Positions 15,333 to 23,453 of a stretch of DNA of 64,000 nucleotides are shown in pieces. A program made the translations under genes and the position numbers. Position 1 is the first letter of the stretch, and every line of letters starts with the position of its first letter. The notes beneath the pieces were generated by a model. The model ran no database searches and had not been told where the DNA came from. It saw only the letters and a program-made list of their open reading frames with translations. Location of the stretch: NCBI GenBank assembly GCA_910585815.1, contig CAJUFJ010000009.1, positions 1-64,000 on the forward strand, written 5' to 3'. Source of the stretch: an uncultured Oscillospiraceae bacterium. GTDB lineage: Bacteria > Bacillota > Clostridia > Oscillospirales > Oscillospiraceae.

Positions 15333-18300
15333 TTAATGTTCCTCCTCAAGCTGCTCCCAAAATTCCTTCACGCTCACCCGGGCCAGCCAGCGTTTGCAGT
15401 CGCCGCCCCGGCCGGGCTCGAAGTGACAGGCAGCGGCGTAGTCGCAGAAGCGGCAGGCGTTCTTCTCCGGGCCCCGCCAGAAGGGGTCGGCGGCGATGCT
15501 GCCCCCGGCCAGCTCCCGGCAGATGTCCTCCAGCACCCGCTGGACGTGCCTGCCCAGCCTGCCCAGCTGCTCGGCGGAGGCCAGAGCCTCGCCGGTGATC
15601 TGCCCGGTGCTCTTGGTCACCCGCAGGGGCAGGAAGCGGTAGCCCCTTTCCCCCTGCCGCTCCATGGCGTCCAGCACCCGCCGGTCGTTCACCACCAGGC
15701 CGCTGCGCACCAGCTCCTTGTCCACCTTTTTCCGCAGTTCCTCGTCGCTCATGGCCCGGCTACCCCGGATCACCGCCTCCCGGGCGGGCAGGTAGAGCAC
15801 CCCGGCCCCCTCCACCGGCAGGCCGTAGAGCTCTTGCCCGCGCTCCTCCAGCGTAAAGAGGTACAGCAGCATTTGCAGCCCCAGGCCGTTCCACACCTCG
15901 GTGAGGTCGAAGGACTTCCGCCCGGTTTTGTAGTCCACCACCCGCAGATTCAGCCGACCGCTGTCGTCCACCCAGCCGTCCACCCGGTCCACAAAGCCGG
16001 TGATGCTGATGGTGACGCCGTTACAGGTGAGCTCAACCGGTGGCAAGGGCAATTCCTTGTCACCCTTTTTGCTCCTGCCAAAGCCCAGCTCAAAGGAAAT
16101 GGGCTTGAACTGGGAGGTGAGCAGCTCCTCGGCCACGTTGTCCACCACCGCCTGGACCGACCGGAGCAGCCGGCGGAACAGGTACTGGAATCGGGCGGAC
16201 TGGCCCTCCAGGCCCCCCAGCTCCTCGGCCACATAGCGGTCCACCGCCTCCCTGGTCAGGCGGTGCAGCTCCTTTTTCCGGTCCCCCTCCATGCCGGGGA
16301 GGACCGTCTGGCTGAACATCTCGTCCTGAAGCACATGCTCCAGCACATAGTGGACAAAGGTGCCGTACTCAGGGGCTGTAAAGCCAGCTGGCTTGCGGGG
16401 CTCAGCCTCCAGGCCGTAGCGCATGAAGTAGGAGAAATGGCAGGATTTGTAATTGTCCATCCGGGAGGCGGACATGGCTACCCGTTTTCCGTACAGCCGG
16501 TCCACCGCCTGCCGGGACAGCCGGCCCCGTTCCCAGGCGGCGGCCCGGTCCAGCCGGGCCACCTGGCCCGCGTAGCCGGGGAGCTTCTCCAGCGCCCGGC
16601 GGGCGCTCCGGTCCCGCCCCGCCTGCTCCAGGGCAGGCAGGGGGGCCTCCAGGCGGAAGGAACCCCTGCAATCCTCCTCCCGCACCGGCTTCAAGTCGTG
16701 GAACAGCAGCCCCAGCCGGCCCACCAGGAAGCTGGGGCGGCGCTCCTCGCCGTCCGGCCCCTGGACGGGCCACGACACCGCCAGCCGCTGGCTGGGCCGG
16801 GCGCAGATCTGATAAATGGTTGTCATTTCACGATAAAGCAGGTCCCGCTGGGACTGGGCCAGCTCCAGGCCGTAGCCCGCCAGCAGGGCCCGATCGTCAT
16901 CGGAGAGCAGGCCGGGGGCTGTCCCCACCTGGGGCAGGGACGCGTCGTCCGCCCCCAGGAGAAAGAGCACCTTCACCCGGTGTCCGGTCTGACGGGTGGT
17001 CTCCCCCGCCGTCACCCGGTCCAGGGAGACGGGGATGGTGCCCACGTCGTACTGGGACAGCACCAGCCGGAACAGCAGGGTAAATTCCTCCAGCTCCATG
17101 GGGGCGTCCCCCAGCAGCAGGGCGCACTGCTCCAGACCGCCGCAGAGGATGTCCCACAGCTGCCGGTACTCCTCCGCCAGGGCGGGCCGGTCCCGCCGCA
17201 AGAGGAGGTCCACCCGCTCCTTCAGCCGGTCGGGCAGGCCGATGTCCTCCAAAAAGGTGTAAAGGGAAACCGCCTGCCCCCGTCCCGTCCGGTCCTGATT
17301 CTTCCGCAGCCCCTCCAGAGGGGCGGCCACCCGCCGCCGGACGCCGTCCACCAGGGCCAGCAGGGCCCGGTCCTCCTCGGTCCACTTCATCCCGTAGCCC
17401 TTGGGGTGCCAGGTCCAGTCCTTGCCCTGGGTCCAGCGGCTGCCCCGGATGTCCCACTTCAGGACGTAGTTCTCCAGCAGGTCAACCTCCTCCTGGGACA
17501 GGCCGGTGAGGCCGGTCTTTAAGTAGCGGAAGACGTCGTCGTAGCGGTAGCCCCCCGCCACCGTCTCCAGGGCGGCGGTCACCAGGGCCAGCACCGGCTT
17601 TTCCAGAATGTCGGTCATGGCGGAGGAAAACACCGGAACCCCGTACCGTCCAAACACCGACTCCACCAGGTCCCGGTAGTCCCCATAACTCCGGGCCGCC
17701 ACCCCGATGTCCCGGAAGCGGCAGCCCCCCTCCCGGACCAGCTGGAGGATGCGGGCGGCGGTCCACTCCACCTCGCTGCGGAGGGTGGAGGCCTGAAACA
17801 GCTCCACCGCCCCGCCGCAGGACACCGGCTCCGGCTCCCGCTGGGCGAACAGGGCCCGCTCCAGATGGACCAACGGCTCCGCCTTGCCGGAGGCCGGGGT
17901 GACAAGGTGTTCTACTTCACAGGAAATTCCCTCCCCCCGGGCCAGCCGGAGCAGGGCCCCGGCGGTGCGCCGGGCGGGGGAAAAAATGCCCTCCTCGTCC
18001 TCCTCCAGCCGGTCGCAGGTGAGGGTGACGGTCATGGAGTGGGCCTGGGCCATGAGCAGCCGCAGCAGCTCCCCCTGCTGGGGGGTGAAGTCGGTAAAGC
18101 CGTCCAGCCAGAAGTCCATCCCCTCCCCCCAGCGGCAGGTACGCAGCCTGTCCGCCGCCCGGGTGAGCCGGTCTCGGGGGTCCAGGGCGGTCTGGGCGGT
18201 GAGGGCCTCGTACTCCCCGAAGATAAGGCCCAGGTCCCGGAGCTTGTCCCCCTCGGGGCCGGCCGCCTCCTCCCCCGCCCGGACCAGCAGCTCAGGCAGG

Positions 18301-18689
18301 ACCCGGCAGCTTTTCAGCTCGTCCGCCGTGGCCAGCAGGGAGGTGAGAAAGGCGGGCCGCCTGGAGGGCCGGCCGTAGACCTTCAGCTGGGAGGCCACCC
18401 CCTGCACCGCCCGGTACATCAGCAGCAGCCGCCCGCCGGGCTCCAGCTCCTCCTCTCCCAGGCCCCCGGCCCTCTGAAAAATCCGGTTGGCCAGGCGGCT
18501 GAAGGACAGCACCTCCGCCCGCAGGTTGATGGGAGGGCCGCCGGCGGCGCACAGGGCCCGCTCGGTCTCGTGGGACATCTGCTCCGGCACCAGCAGCACC
18601 TGGGGCCGCTCCCGGCTGGCCTCACACAGCCGGTTCAGCACGGCGGTGGTCTTGCCAGTTCCGGCCCGGCCTAATATCAGTTTGAACAT
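15333..18689 (-). CDS. addB: ATP-dependent helicase/nuclease subunit B
   Basis: A 1118-residue AddB. The N-terminal Walker A is GRAGTGKT (7-14), the centre is the inactive-helicase-like region that recognises Chi, and the nuclease motif is VVDYKTGRKSF. A C-terminal cysteine set (C1079, C1082, C1088 in ACRFCDYAAACHF), with a further cysteine in YKSCHFSYFMRYG, is the known [4Fe-4S] arrangement of AddB that stabilises the nuclease and binds DNA ends. The start has AAGGAGG 6 bases upstream. It lies 66 bases after guaB, with a terminator between them, so it probably has its own promoter. Confidence 0.95.
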   Translation of the reverse strand: MFKLILGRAGTGKTTAVLNRLCEASRERPQVLLVPEQMSHETERALCAAGGPPINLRAEVLSFSRLANRIFQRAGGLGEEELEPGGRLLLMYRAVQGVASQLKVYGRPSRRPAFLTSLLATADELKSCRVLPELLVRAGEEAAGPEGDKLRDLGLIFGEYEALTAQTALDPRDRLTRAADRLRTCRWGEGMDFWLDGFTDFTPQQGELLRLLMAQAHSMTVTLTCDRLEEDEEGIFSPARRTAGALLRLARGEGISCEVEHLVTPASGKAEPLVHLERALFAQREPEPVSCGGAVELFQASTLRSEVEWTAARILQLVREGGCRFRDIGVAARSYGDYRDLVESVFGRYGVPVFSSAMTDILEKPVLALVTAALETVAGGYRYDDVFRYLKTGLTGLSQEEVDLLENYVLKWDIRGSRWTQGKDWTWHPKGYGMKWTEEDRALLALVDGVRRRVAAPLEGLRKNQDRTGRGQAVSLYTFLEDIGLPDRLKERVDLLLRRDRPALAEEYRQLWDILCGGLEQCALLLGDAPMELEEFTLLFRLVLSQYDVGTIPVSLDRVTAGETTRQTGHRVKVLFLLGADDASLPQVGTAPGLLSDDDRALLAGYGLELAQSQRDLLYREMTTIYQICARPSQRLAVSWPVQGPDGEERRPSFLVGRLGLLFHDLKPVREEDCRGSFRLEAPLPALEQAGRDRSARRALEKLPGYAGQVARLDRAAAWERGRLSRQAVDRLYGKRVAMSASRMDNYKSCHFSYFMRYGLEAEPRKPAGFTAPEYGTFVHYVLEHVLQDEMFSQTVLPGMEGDRKKELHRLTREAVDRYVAEELGGLEGQSARFQYLFRRLLRSVQAVVDNVAEELLTSQFKPISFELGFGRSKKGDKELPLPPVELTCNGVTISITGFVDRVDGWVDDSGRLNLRVVDYKTGRKSFDLTEVWNGLGLQMLLYLFTLEERGQELYGLPVEGAGVLYLPAREAVIRGSRAMSDEELRKKVDKELVRSGLVVNDRRVLDAMERQGERGYRFLPLRVTKSTGQITGEALASAEQLGRLGRHVQRVLEDICRELAGGSIAADPFWRGPEKNACRFCDYAAACHFEPGRGGDCKRWLARVSVKEFWEQLEEEH

Positions 18690-18706
18690 GGGTGCCTCCT
18701 TTTCGC

Positions 18707-18743
18707 CACAAAAAGCGGGCCGTGCCGGTCATTGGCACGGCCC
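18707..18743 (-). terminator. Terminator of guaB
   Basis: GGGCCGTGCC and GGCACGGCCC form a 10-bp stem with a 7-base loop, followed on the minus strand by GCTTTTTGTGG. Confidence 0.85.
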
Positions 18744-18755
18744 GATTGGCTGTCC

Positions 18756-20231
18756 TCAGTTGGGGCTGATGGTGTAGTTGGGGGCTTCCTTGGTGATGTA
18801 GATATCGTGGGGGTGGGACTCCTTCAGGCCGGCGGCGGTGATCTGCATAAACTGGGCCTTGGTGTGCAGCTCACCGATGTTGTGGCAGCCGGTGTAGCCC
18901 ATGCCGGCCCGCAGGCCGCCCATCAGCTGGTAGATGGTCTCGCCCACTGCTCCCTTGTAGGGGACCCGGCCCTCCACGCCCTCGGGCACCAGCTTCTTGT
19001 TGGACTCCTGGAAGTAGCGGTCCTTAGAGCCCCGGTTCATGGCGGCCAGGGAGCCCATGCCCCGGTAGACCTTGAACTGGCGGCCCTGGAAAATCTCGGT
19101 GTCGCCGGGGGACTCCTCACAGCCGGCCAGCAGGGAGCCCAGCATGACCACGTCGCCGCCGGCGGCAATGGCCTTGGCGATGTCGCCGGAGAACTTCACG
19201 CCGCCGTCGGCCACAATGGGGATGTCGTACTCGGCGGCCACCTGGGCGGCGTCGTAGATGGCGGTGATCTGGGGCACGCCGATGCCGGCCACCACCCGGG
19301 TGGTGCAGATGGAGCCGGGGCCGATGCCGATTTTCACGCAGTCCGCCCCCGCCTCGATAAGGTCGCGGCAGCCGGCGGCGGTGGCCACGTTGCCGGCAAT
19401 CAACTGCACGTCGGGGTACAGGGCCTTGATGCGCTTCACGGTCTCCAGCACGTTCTGGGTGTGGCCGTGGGCGGAGTCCAGGGTAAGCACGTCGGCCCCC
19501 GCGTCGGTGAGGGCGGCCACCCGGTCCAGCACGTCGGCGGTGGCGCCGATGGCGGCGCCCACCAGCAGGCGGCCCTTCTCGTCACGGGCGGAGTTGGGAT
19601 AGACCTCCGCCTTCTCAATGTCCTTGATGGTGATAAGGCCCTTGAGCCGGCCCTCCTCGTCCACGATGGGCAGCTTCTCGATTTTGTGCTGGCGGAGAAT
19701 CTCCTTGGCCTGGGCCAGGGTGGTGCCCTCGGGGGCGGTGACCAGATTCTCCTTGGTCATCACGTTGTCGATGAGCTGGTTCATGTCGGTTTCAAACTTC
19801 ATGTCCCGGTTGGTGATAATGCCGATCAGCTTGCCATTGTCGCAGATGGGCACGCCGGAGATGCGGAACTTGGCCATCAGGTCGTCGGCCTCCTGGAGGG
19901 TGTGGCCGGGGGCCAGCCAGAAGGGGTTGGTGATAACGCCGTTCTCCGACCGCTTCACCATGTCCACCTGTTCGGCCTGCTGGCTGATGGACATATTTTT
20001 GTGGATGATGCCGATGCCGCCCTCCCGGGCGATGGCGATGGCCATGCGGTACTCGGTGACGGTGTCCATGGCCGCGCTCATGAGGGGGATGTTGAGATGT
20101 ATTTTTTTTGTCAGCCGGGTGCGAAGGTCAATGTCGGCGGGCAGCACGTCGCTGGCCGCGGGGATCAACAGTACGTCGTCAAAGGTGAGACCCTGCTTTA
20201 CAAACTTCTGGGCGGCGTCTTGATTCACCAT
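18756..20231 (-). CDS. guaB: IMP dehydrogenase
   Basis: A 491-residue enzyme that oxidises IMP to XMP with NAD, the first committed step of GMP synthesis. The N-terminus has LTFDDVLLIPAASDVLP; two CBS domains occupy about 95-215 (GIITNRDM, GLITIKDIEKA); the catalytic loop is GIGPGSICTTR with the active-site cysteine near residue 305; the mobile flap contains YRGMGSLAAM. Length is normal. The ATG at 20231 follows AAGGAG by 11 bases. It is a single-gene unit with its own promoter and terminator. Confidence 0.97.
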   Translation of the reverse strand: MVNQDAAQKFVKQGLTFDDVLLIPAASDVLPADIDLRTRLTKKIHLNIPLMSAAMDTVTEYRMAIAIAREGGIGIIHKNMSISQQAEQVDMVKRSENGVITNPFWLAPGHTLQEADDLMAKFRISGVPICDNGKLIGIITNRDMKFETDMNQLIDNVMTKENLVTAPEGTTLAQAKEILRQHKIEKLPIVDEEGRLKGLITIKDIEKAEVYPNSARDEKGRLLVGAAIGATADVLDRVAALTDAGADVLTLDSAHGHTQNVLETVKRIKALYPDVQLIAGNVATAAGCRDLIEAGADCVKIGIGPGSICTTRVVAGIGVPQITAIYDAAQVAAEYDIPIVADGGVKFSGDIAKAIAAGGDVVMLGSLLAGCEESPGDTEIFQGRQFKVYRGMGSLAAMNRGSKDRYFQESNKKLVPEGVEGRVPYKGAVGETIYQLMGGLRAGMGYTGCHNIGELHTKAQFMQITAAGLKESHPHDIYITKEAPNYTISPN

Positions 20232-20262
20232 AATTCCACGTCTCCTTTTCGATATTTTATCT

Positions 20263-20291
20263 ATTGTACCTTGTGCCTTGGGGCTTGTCAA
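20263..20291 (-). promoter_or_regulatory. SigmaA-type promoter of guaB
   Basis: On the minus strand TTGACA (20291-20286) and TACAAT (20268-20263) are 17 bases apart, about 30 bases from the start codon. Confidence 0.85.
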
Positions 20292-20386
20292 GGCGGATGT
20301 TTATCAACAGAACACAAATCAGTTGTAATTTGTTATAGATAACCACTATTTTTTAAAAACAACCACAATGTACTTTTTGCAGAATA

Positions 20387-21277
20387 TTAGTCGCTTTTGT
20401 CTCCCCCACGTTGGAATGACTTTTTTTCCTTCCATACTTTATTTTTTCCATAGCGTTGGCCATGTGGCTTCACTATATGTTTGCGAGGAGACGCACGAGA
20501 GGATTTCTCTGGCCCTTCAGAAAGAGATTCATCAGAAAAATCATCTTCTTCAAAATCTTCTTCAGAATTTTCTTCCTCATAAGTAATTCCCTCGTCATCT
20601 TCATCGGTAGATGATGAGTAGTCACTACTACTTGACTTTCTCATAGCATATATTGCTATTGCTCCTTCTGCTACTGCTCCTATAATTTCTTTATGTTCAA
20701 CAGTAAATTTTACAACCTCACTAGCCTTATCTTTTATCATTTGTGCGACTTTTTGGGCTTTAGGTACAGCTGTTTTTATTTTGGCAGATACATTACTTTT
20801 GTTCTTTATATGACTCGAAATAACGTCACTTTTTTTCACTCTATTATCAGATTTCTCTATACTTTCATTCACATCCTCAACATTACTGCCGATATGTACC
20901 ATTGGATTACTCAATTTAATAATTTCGCAAGGTTCATACCTGTTTGAGCCAAAATCCTTTGTTTCCCCAGTGTATGGATTAAAGAAACCATTAGTCGGAT
21001 TCTGAAAATTTCTGTTATGGGCAGAAAAATGTTCTGCCCTTGTAAGAAATTGAATGTTTCCAGAGTCGCCTTGATATTCTGGAAAGTTTTCTGCACTTTT
21101 CATATGATGGCCTTCAAAAGCCTTCCCATTATCATCATACGCTTTTCCTTTATCAAGAATATCCCGTTGCTGTTCAGGTGTCCAATCTCGAGTCCCTTTT
21201 CCCTCACGAACTAACTGTTGTTCATTTGACCATGCCGCTGCAATCGCTTTATTCGCTTGAGATGTTCGTCTTGACAT
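20387..21277 (-). CDS. GHH-motif HNH/EndoVII-type nuclease, orphan toxin-like protein
   Basis: The N-terminal 105 residues match the toxin tips of Rhs/LXG-type polymorphic proteins: ANKAIAAAWSNEQQLVREG, WTPEQQRDIL, then GHH (56-58), N74 and H83/H87 in NIQFLTRAEHFSAHN, which together form an HNH-fold metal site. There is no signal peptide or delivery domain; the protein starts at the nuclease. Behind it lie a Lys-rich helical part (about 145-195), a short hydrophobic stretch (198-212), a very acidic Ser/Asp/Glu tract (218-256) and a basic tail (259-291). The gene is AT-rich compared with neighbours, which suggests transfer. It follows a SUKH-type gene by 4 bases. It may be a toxin of an intracellular toxin-antitoxin pair or a detached cassette of a lost larger toxin. 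Confidence 0.8.
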   Translation of the reverse strand: MSRRTSQANKAIAAAWSNEQQLVREGKGTRDWTPEQQRDILDKGKAYDDNGKAFEGHHMKSAENFPEYQGDSGNIQFLTRAEHFSAHNRNFQNPTNGFFNPYTGETKDFGSNRYEPCEIIKLSNPMVHIGSNVEDVNESIEKSDNRVKKSDVISSHIKNKSNVSAKIKTAVPKAQKVAQMIKDKASEVVKFTVEHKEIIGAVAEGAIAIYAMRKSSSSDYSSSTDEDDEGITYEEENSEEDFEEDDFSDESLSEGPEKSSRASPRKHIVKPHGQRYGKNKVWKEKKSFQRGGDKSD

Positions 21278-21281
21278 AGAA

Positions 21282-21707
21282 TCAGTCTCCTATTCCAAGT
21301 AACTCATAGAGGTCATTTAAAAAAGAGAAAAAGTCTGAATATACTTCATCGCTTTCGATTCTTCCAGCTTCGTGATTATAAATAGAAATTTGTTCTCCTG
21401 ACTTTTTACATAATATTGGGTCACCAGAAGATAGTGCACCAATAACAATGTAGGTAGTATCAGGCCTGTCGTCATCATCTACGTTTATAAGTGGCTTATG
21501 TGCCACACCGTATAACTGGATTCCAGCAGGTAAGAAACATTCACCTCCATCTGTAAAAAGCAACCATTCTTTGAATTTCAATGGCAAATTAACTTCATGT
21601 TCTTTTTCAAATATCAGAATTTGTTCTTTTGTTGCCCTTTTCGGAAAATTCATTTTCCCTTGCTTTTTTAGTCGATTGACAATACTCCTTAACTCATTCG
21701 AAATCAT
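21282..21707 (-). CDS. SMI1/KNR4 (SUKH) family immunity protein
   Basis: A 141-residue acidic protein with the SUKH pattern: an N-terminal helix, FEKEHEVNLPLKFKEWLLFTDGGE, LYGVAHKPL and a C-terminal FFSFLNDLYELLG helix. SUKH proteins are common immunity partners of nuclease toxins, binding and blocking the active site. It is encoded directly upstream of the GHH nuclease (4-base gap), the antitoxin-first order, rather than the usual toxin-then-immunity order of polymorphic systems. It is AT-rich like its partner. It starts 40 bases after the thioesterase stop and may be cotranscribed with it. Confidence 0.82.
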   Translation of the reverse strand: MISNELRSIVNRLKKQGKMNFPKRATKEQILIFEKEHEVNLPLKFKEWLLFTDGGECFLPAGIQLYGVAHKPLINVDDDDRPDTTYIVIGALSSGDPILCKKSGEQISIYNHEAGRIESDEVYSDFFSFLNDLYELLGIGD

Positions 21708-21746
21708 AGATTTTACCCTTTCGAAAAAATGATTTATTGTTCTATA

Positions 21747-22490
21747 TCAACCCAGCGTCTCCCCAAAATACAGCGCCGTCTCAAACCGGGGCTTGCCCTG
21801 CGCGTCGATGCCCCGGACAAACCGGCTGTCTCCCAGGCCGCTGGCCTGGATTGTGAGCACCTCGCCGGGGCGGCACTCGGCCAGGTAGCCGATGCGCAGC
21901 TCGGCCAGGTAGCAGTCCCGGGGCAGATTTTCCATCCCCACCGCGTCGCAGGCGAAGTCGGCGTAGCGGGTGTTGTTTACATGGCCGTTGAGGTCGGAGT
22001 CGCTGTACCGCATGGGGCGGCGCTCCACGTCCACCAAATCGCCGGGCTGGCGGAGCTTGGCCAGGGTCACCGACTTGCACAGCGCCCCGCCGCCGGTGCC
22101 CTCCAGCTCCGGGATGGCGCTCAGGCGCACCAGCTTGTGGCTGTTCACGTCGGCCAGCACCCAGGCGGACACCGACTCCCCCACCGGCTGGCCGTTGGCC
22201 AGGATGTCGTAGTCCCGGTACATGATGGCCCCCTTGCCGCCCCGGTGCCAGGTGCGTATGGTCAGCTTGTCCTCATACCCCATTGGCCGGGACAGCCGGT
22301 ACCAGGACCGGGCCAGCATCCAAAAGACCCCGTACCGCTCCACCAGGGTTTCCCGGGAGAAGCCCCCGTCCTCCGCCGCCAGGGTGGCGGCGTTTTGCAG
22401 GTGGTTCAGCAGGGCGGACGCCTTGCACTGGCCCCGGCCGTCCACATCCAGGCCGTTTAAACGGATCTCGTACTCAAAAAACATGCTCAT
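21747..22490 (-). CDS. Acyl-ACP thioesterase
   Basis: A 247-residue double hot-dog protein of the bacterial FatA-like family that releases fatty acids from acyl carrier protein. Features include FFEYEIRLNGLDVDG, VFWMLARSWYRL, IRTWHRGGKGAIMYRDYDI and the second hot-dog with RYSDSDLNGHVNNTRYADF, which holds the catalytic Asn/His region. The ATG at 22490 is chosen because it overlaps the preceding TGA (ATGA), with AAGGA just upstream. It forms a two-gene operon with the zinc-ribbon gene. Confidence 0.9.
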   Translation of the reverse strand: MSMFFEYEIRLNGLDVDGRGQCKASALLNHLQNAATLAAEDGGFSRETLVERYGVFWMLARSWYRLSRPMGYEDKLTIRTWHRGGKGAIMYRDYDILANGQPVGESVSAWVLADVNSHKLVRLSAIPELEGTGGGALCKSVTLAKLRQPGDLVDVERRPMRYSDSDLNGHVNNTRYADFACDAVGMENLPRDCYLAELRIGYLAECRPGEVLTIQASGLGDSRFVRGIDAQGKPRFETALYFGETLG

Positions 22491-23098
22491 TTTTCCTTGC
22501 CTCGAATCAGTATTGAAGTTTTGCAGCACAGGTCGTCAATGTCGTCGGCGGTGGCGGCGGGAATGCGGTACTTGCCGCCGCAGTCCTGGCAGTACAGGTC
22601 CACCGAGCTGAAATGCACGTCGAAGGCCCATTTTTTGCTGCCGCAGGTACAGGAGACGCCCCCCCGGGCGGCGATGTCCCGCAGCTCGGCCAGAATCTCC
22701 TCCATGACGATCTCGTCCAGAAAGGCCCCGTTGTCGGCGGCGTCCTCTCCCAGCTTGTCCATTGCCTGCTCCAGCCGGGCGGTGGCGGCGTAGACCGGGC
22801 CCTCCTCCCCCACGTAGCAGCAGTCCAGCCCGGAGGCGGCGCAGGAGAAGGCCAGCGCCCTCTCCCGGATGAAAGCCCGGGAGGAGCAGGACACCGTGTG
22901 TTCCCGGCCGCAGAACAGGCAGGGCACCGTCAGCTGCACCCGGTTGGGCTTGAACTCCACCAGCAGCTCCGACTTGCCGCAGGGGCACTTGATGTGGGCC
23001 GGGGCCGCCGCCAGGGAGAACAGGTCCCGCTCCACAATCACCGACTGGGCGCAGTGAGGGCAGATGTAGGACAAAAACCGCTTTGTCTCTTGTACCAT
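22487..23098 (-). CDS. CpXC-type cysteine-rich protein (203 aa)
   Basis: The protein has several Cys pairs likely to bind zinc: CPHC, CPCGKSE, CLFCGRE, CTCGSK and CQDCGGKY, spread over the whole chain, with a helical acidic middle (LEQAMDKLGEDAADN). The N-terminal third resembles CpXC-domain proteins of Clostridia, whose function is unknown. Start ATG 23098 follows AAAGGAG by 9 bases; a longer open frame upstream runs through repeat DNA and is discarded. It is coupled to the thioesterase by a 4-base overlap. Confidence 0.7.
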   Translation of the reverse strand: MVQETKRFLSYICPHCAQSVIVERDLFSLAAAPAHIKCPCGKSELLVEFKPNRVQLTVPCLFCGREHTVSCSSRAFIRERALAFSCAASGLDCCYVGEEGPVYAATARLEQAMDKLGEDAADNGAFLDEIVMEEILAELRDIAARGGVSCTCGSKKWAFDVHFSSVDLYCQDCGGKYRIPAATADDIDDLCCKTSILIRGKEK

Positions 23099-23134
23099 GT
23101 TGGGTCGCTCCTTTGGCGTTTTCTTATGGGGTAT

Positions 23135-23163
23135 ATTATAGCGCAGTTTTCCATAAAAAACAA
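23135..23163 (-). promoter_or_regulatory. Promoter of the CpXC/thioesterase unit
   Basis: Minus-strand TTGTTT (23163-23158) and TATAAT (23140-23135) are 17 bases apart. The -35 box lies 10 bases from the end of the family B repeat. Confidence 0.7.
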
Positions 23164-23172
23164 GACGGCAAA

Positions 23173-23398
23173 CCACCGTCCCCCGCAGGGCAAGGCCCCT
23201 TTTGAAAGGGGCTGTCAGCCGCAGGCTGACTGAGGATTGCGTTTTGCGAAGCAAAACATACGCAGTAAACCCAAGTTTGCAAAGCTTTGTTTGCTTCGCA
23301 CATTTTGGCTTCGCCAAAATACAATCCTCCGCCCCAGTGTGCCCACTGGGGCACCTCCTTTCAAAAGGAGGCTTTTCCGCCTGCGGGCGGGACGGTGG
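23173..23398. repeat. Foldback intergenic repeat, family B copy 2, with 10-base terminal inverted repeats
   Basis: The ends are CCACCGTCCC (23173-23182) and GGGACGGTGG (23389-23398). Inside lie GCTGTCAGCC, GGCTGACTGAGGATTG, an inner hairpin region of TTTTGCGAAGCAAAA, then CAATCCTCCGCCCC and the CCCCAGTG/CACTGGGG hairpin. The second inner palindrome is TTTTGGCTTCGCCAAAA. Confidence 0.88.
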
Positions 23399-23406
23399 AG
23401 ATAAAC

Positions 23407-23441
23407 ATAAACGGCGGGCGACCTGTCCGGTCGTCCGCCGC
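23407..23441 (-). terminator. Terminator of the first stalk-domain gene
   Basis: GGCGGGCGAC and GTCGTCCGCC form a stem with a CTGTCCG loop; on the minus strand GTTTATG follows. A nearly identical hairpin ends the paralogous gene at 26169-26204. Confidence 0.7.
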
Positions 23442-23453
23442 GTGGGGGTTCGC

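Noticed and set aside
14688..17522. A 944-codon plus-strand open frame opposite addB
   Set aside because: It is the antisense frame of a clear AddB coding region, kept open by the rarity of stop codons in GC-rich DNA.
18732..20342. Plus-strand 536-codon frame opposite guaB
   Set aside because: IMP dehydrogenase on the minus strand is unmistakable; the opposite frame has low-complexity Gly/His/Val composition.
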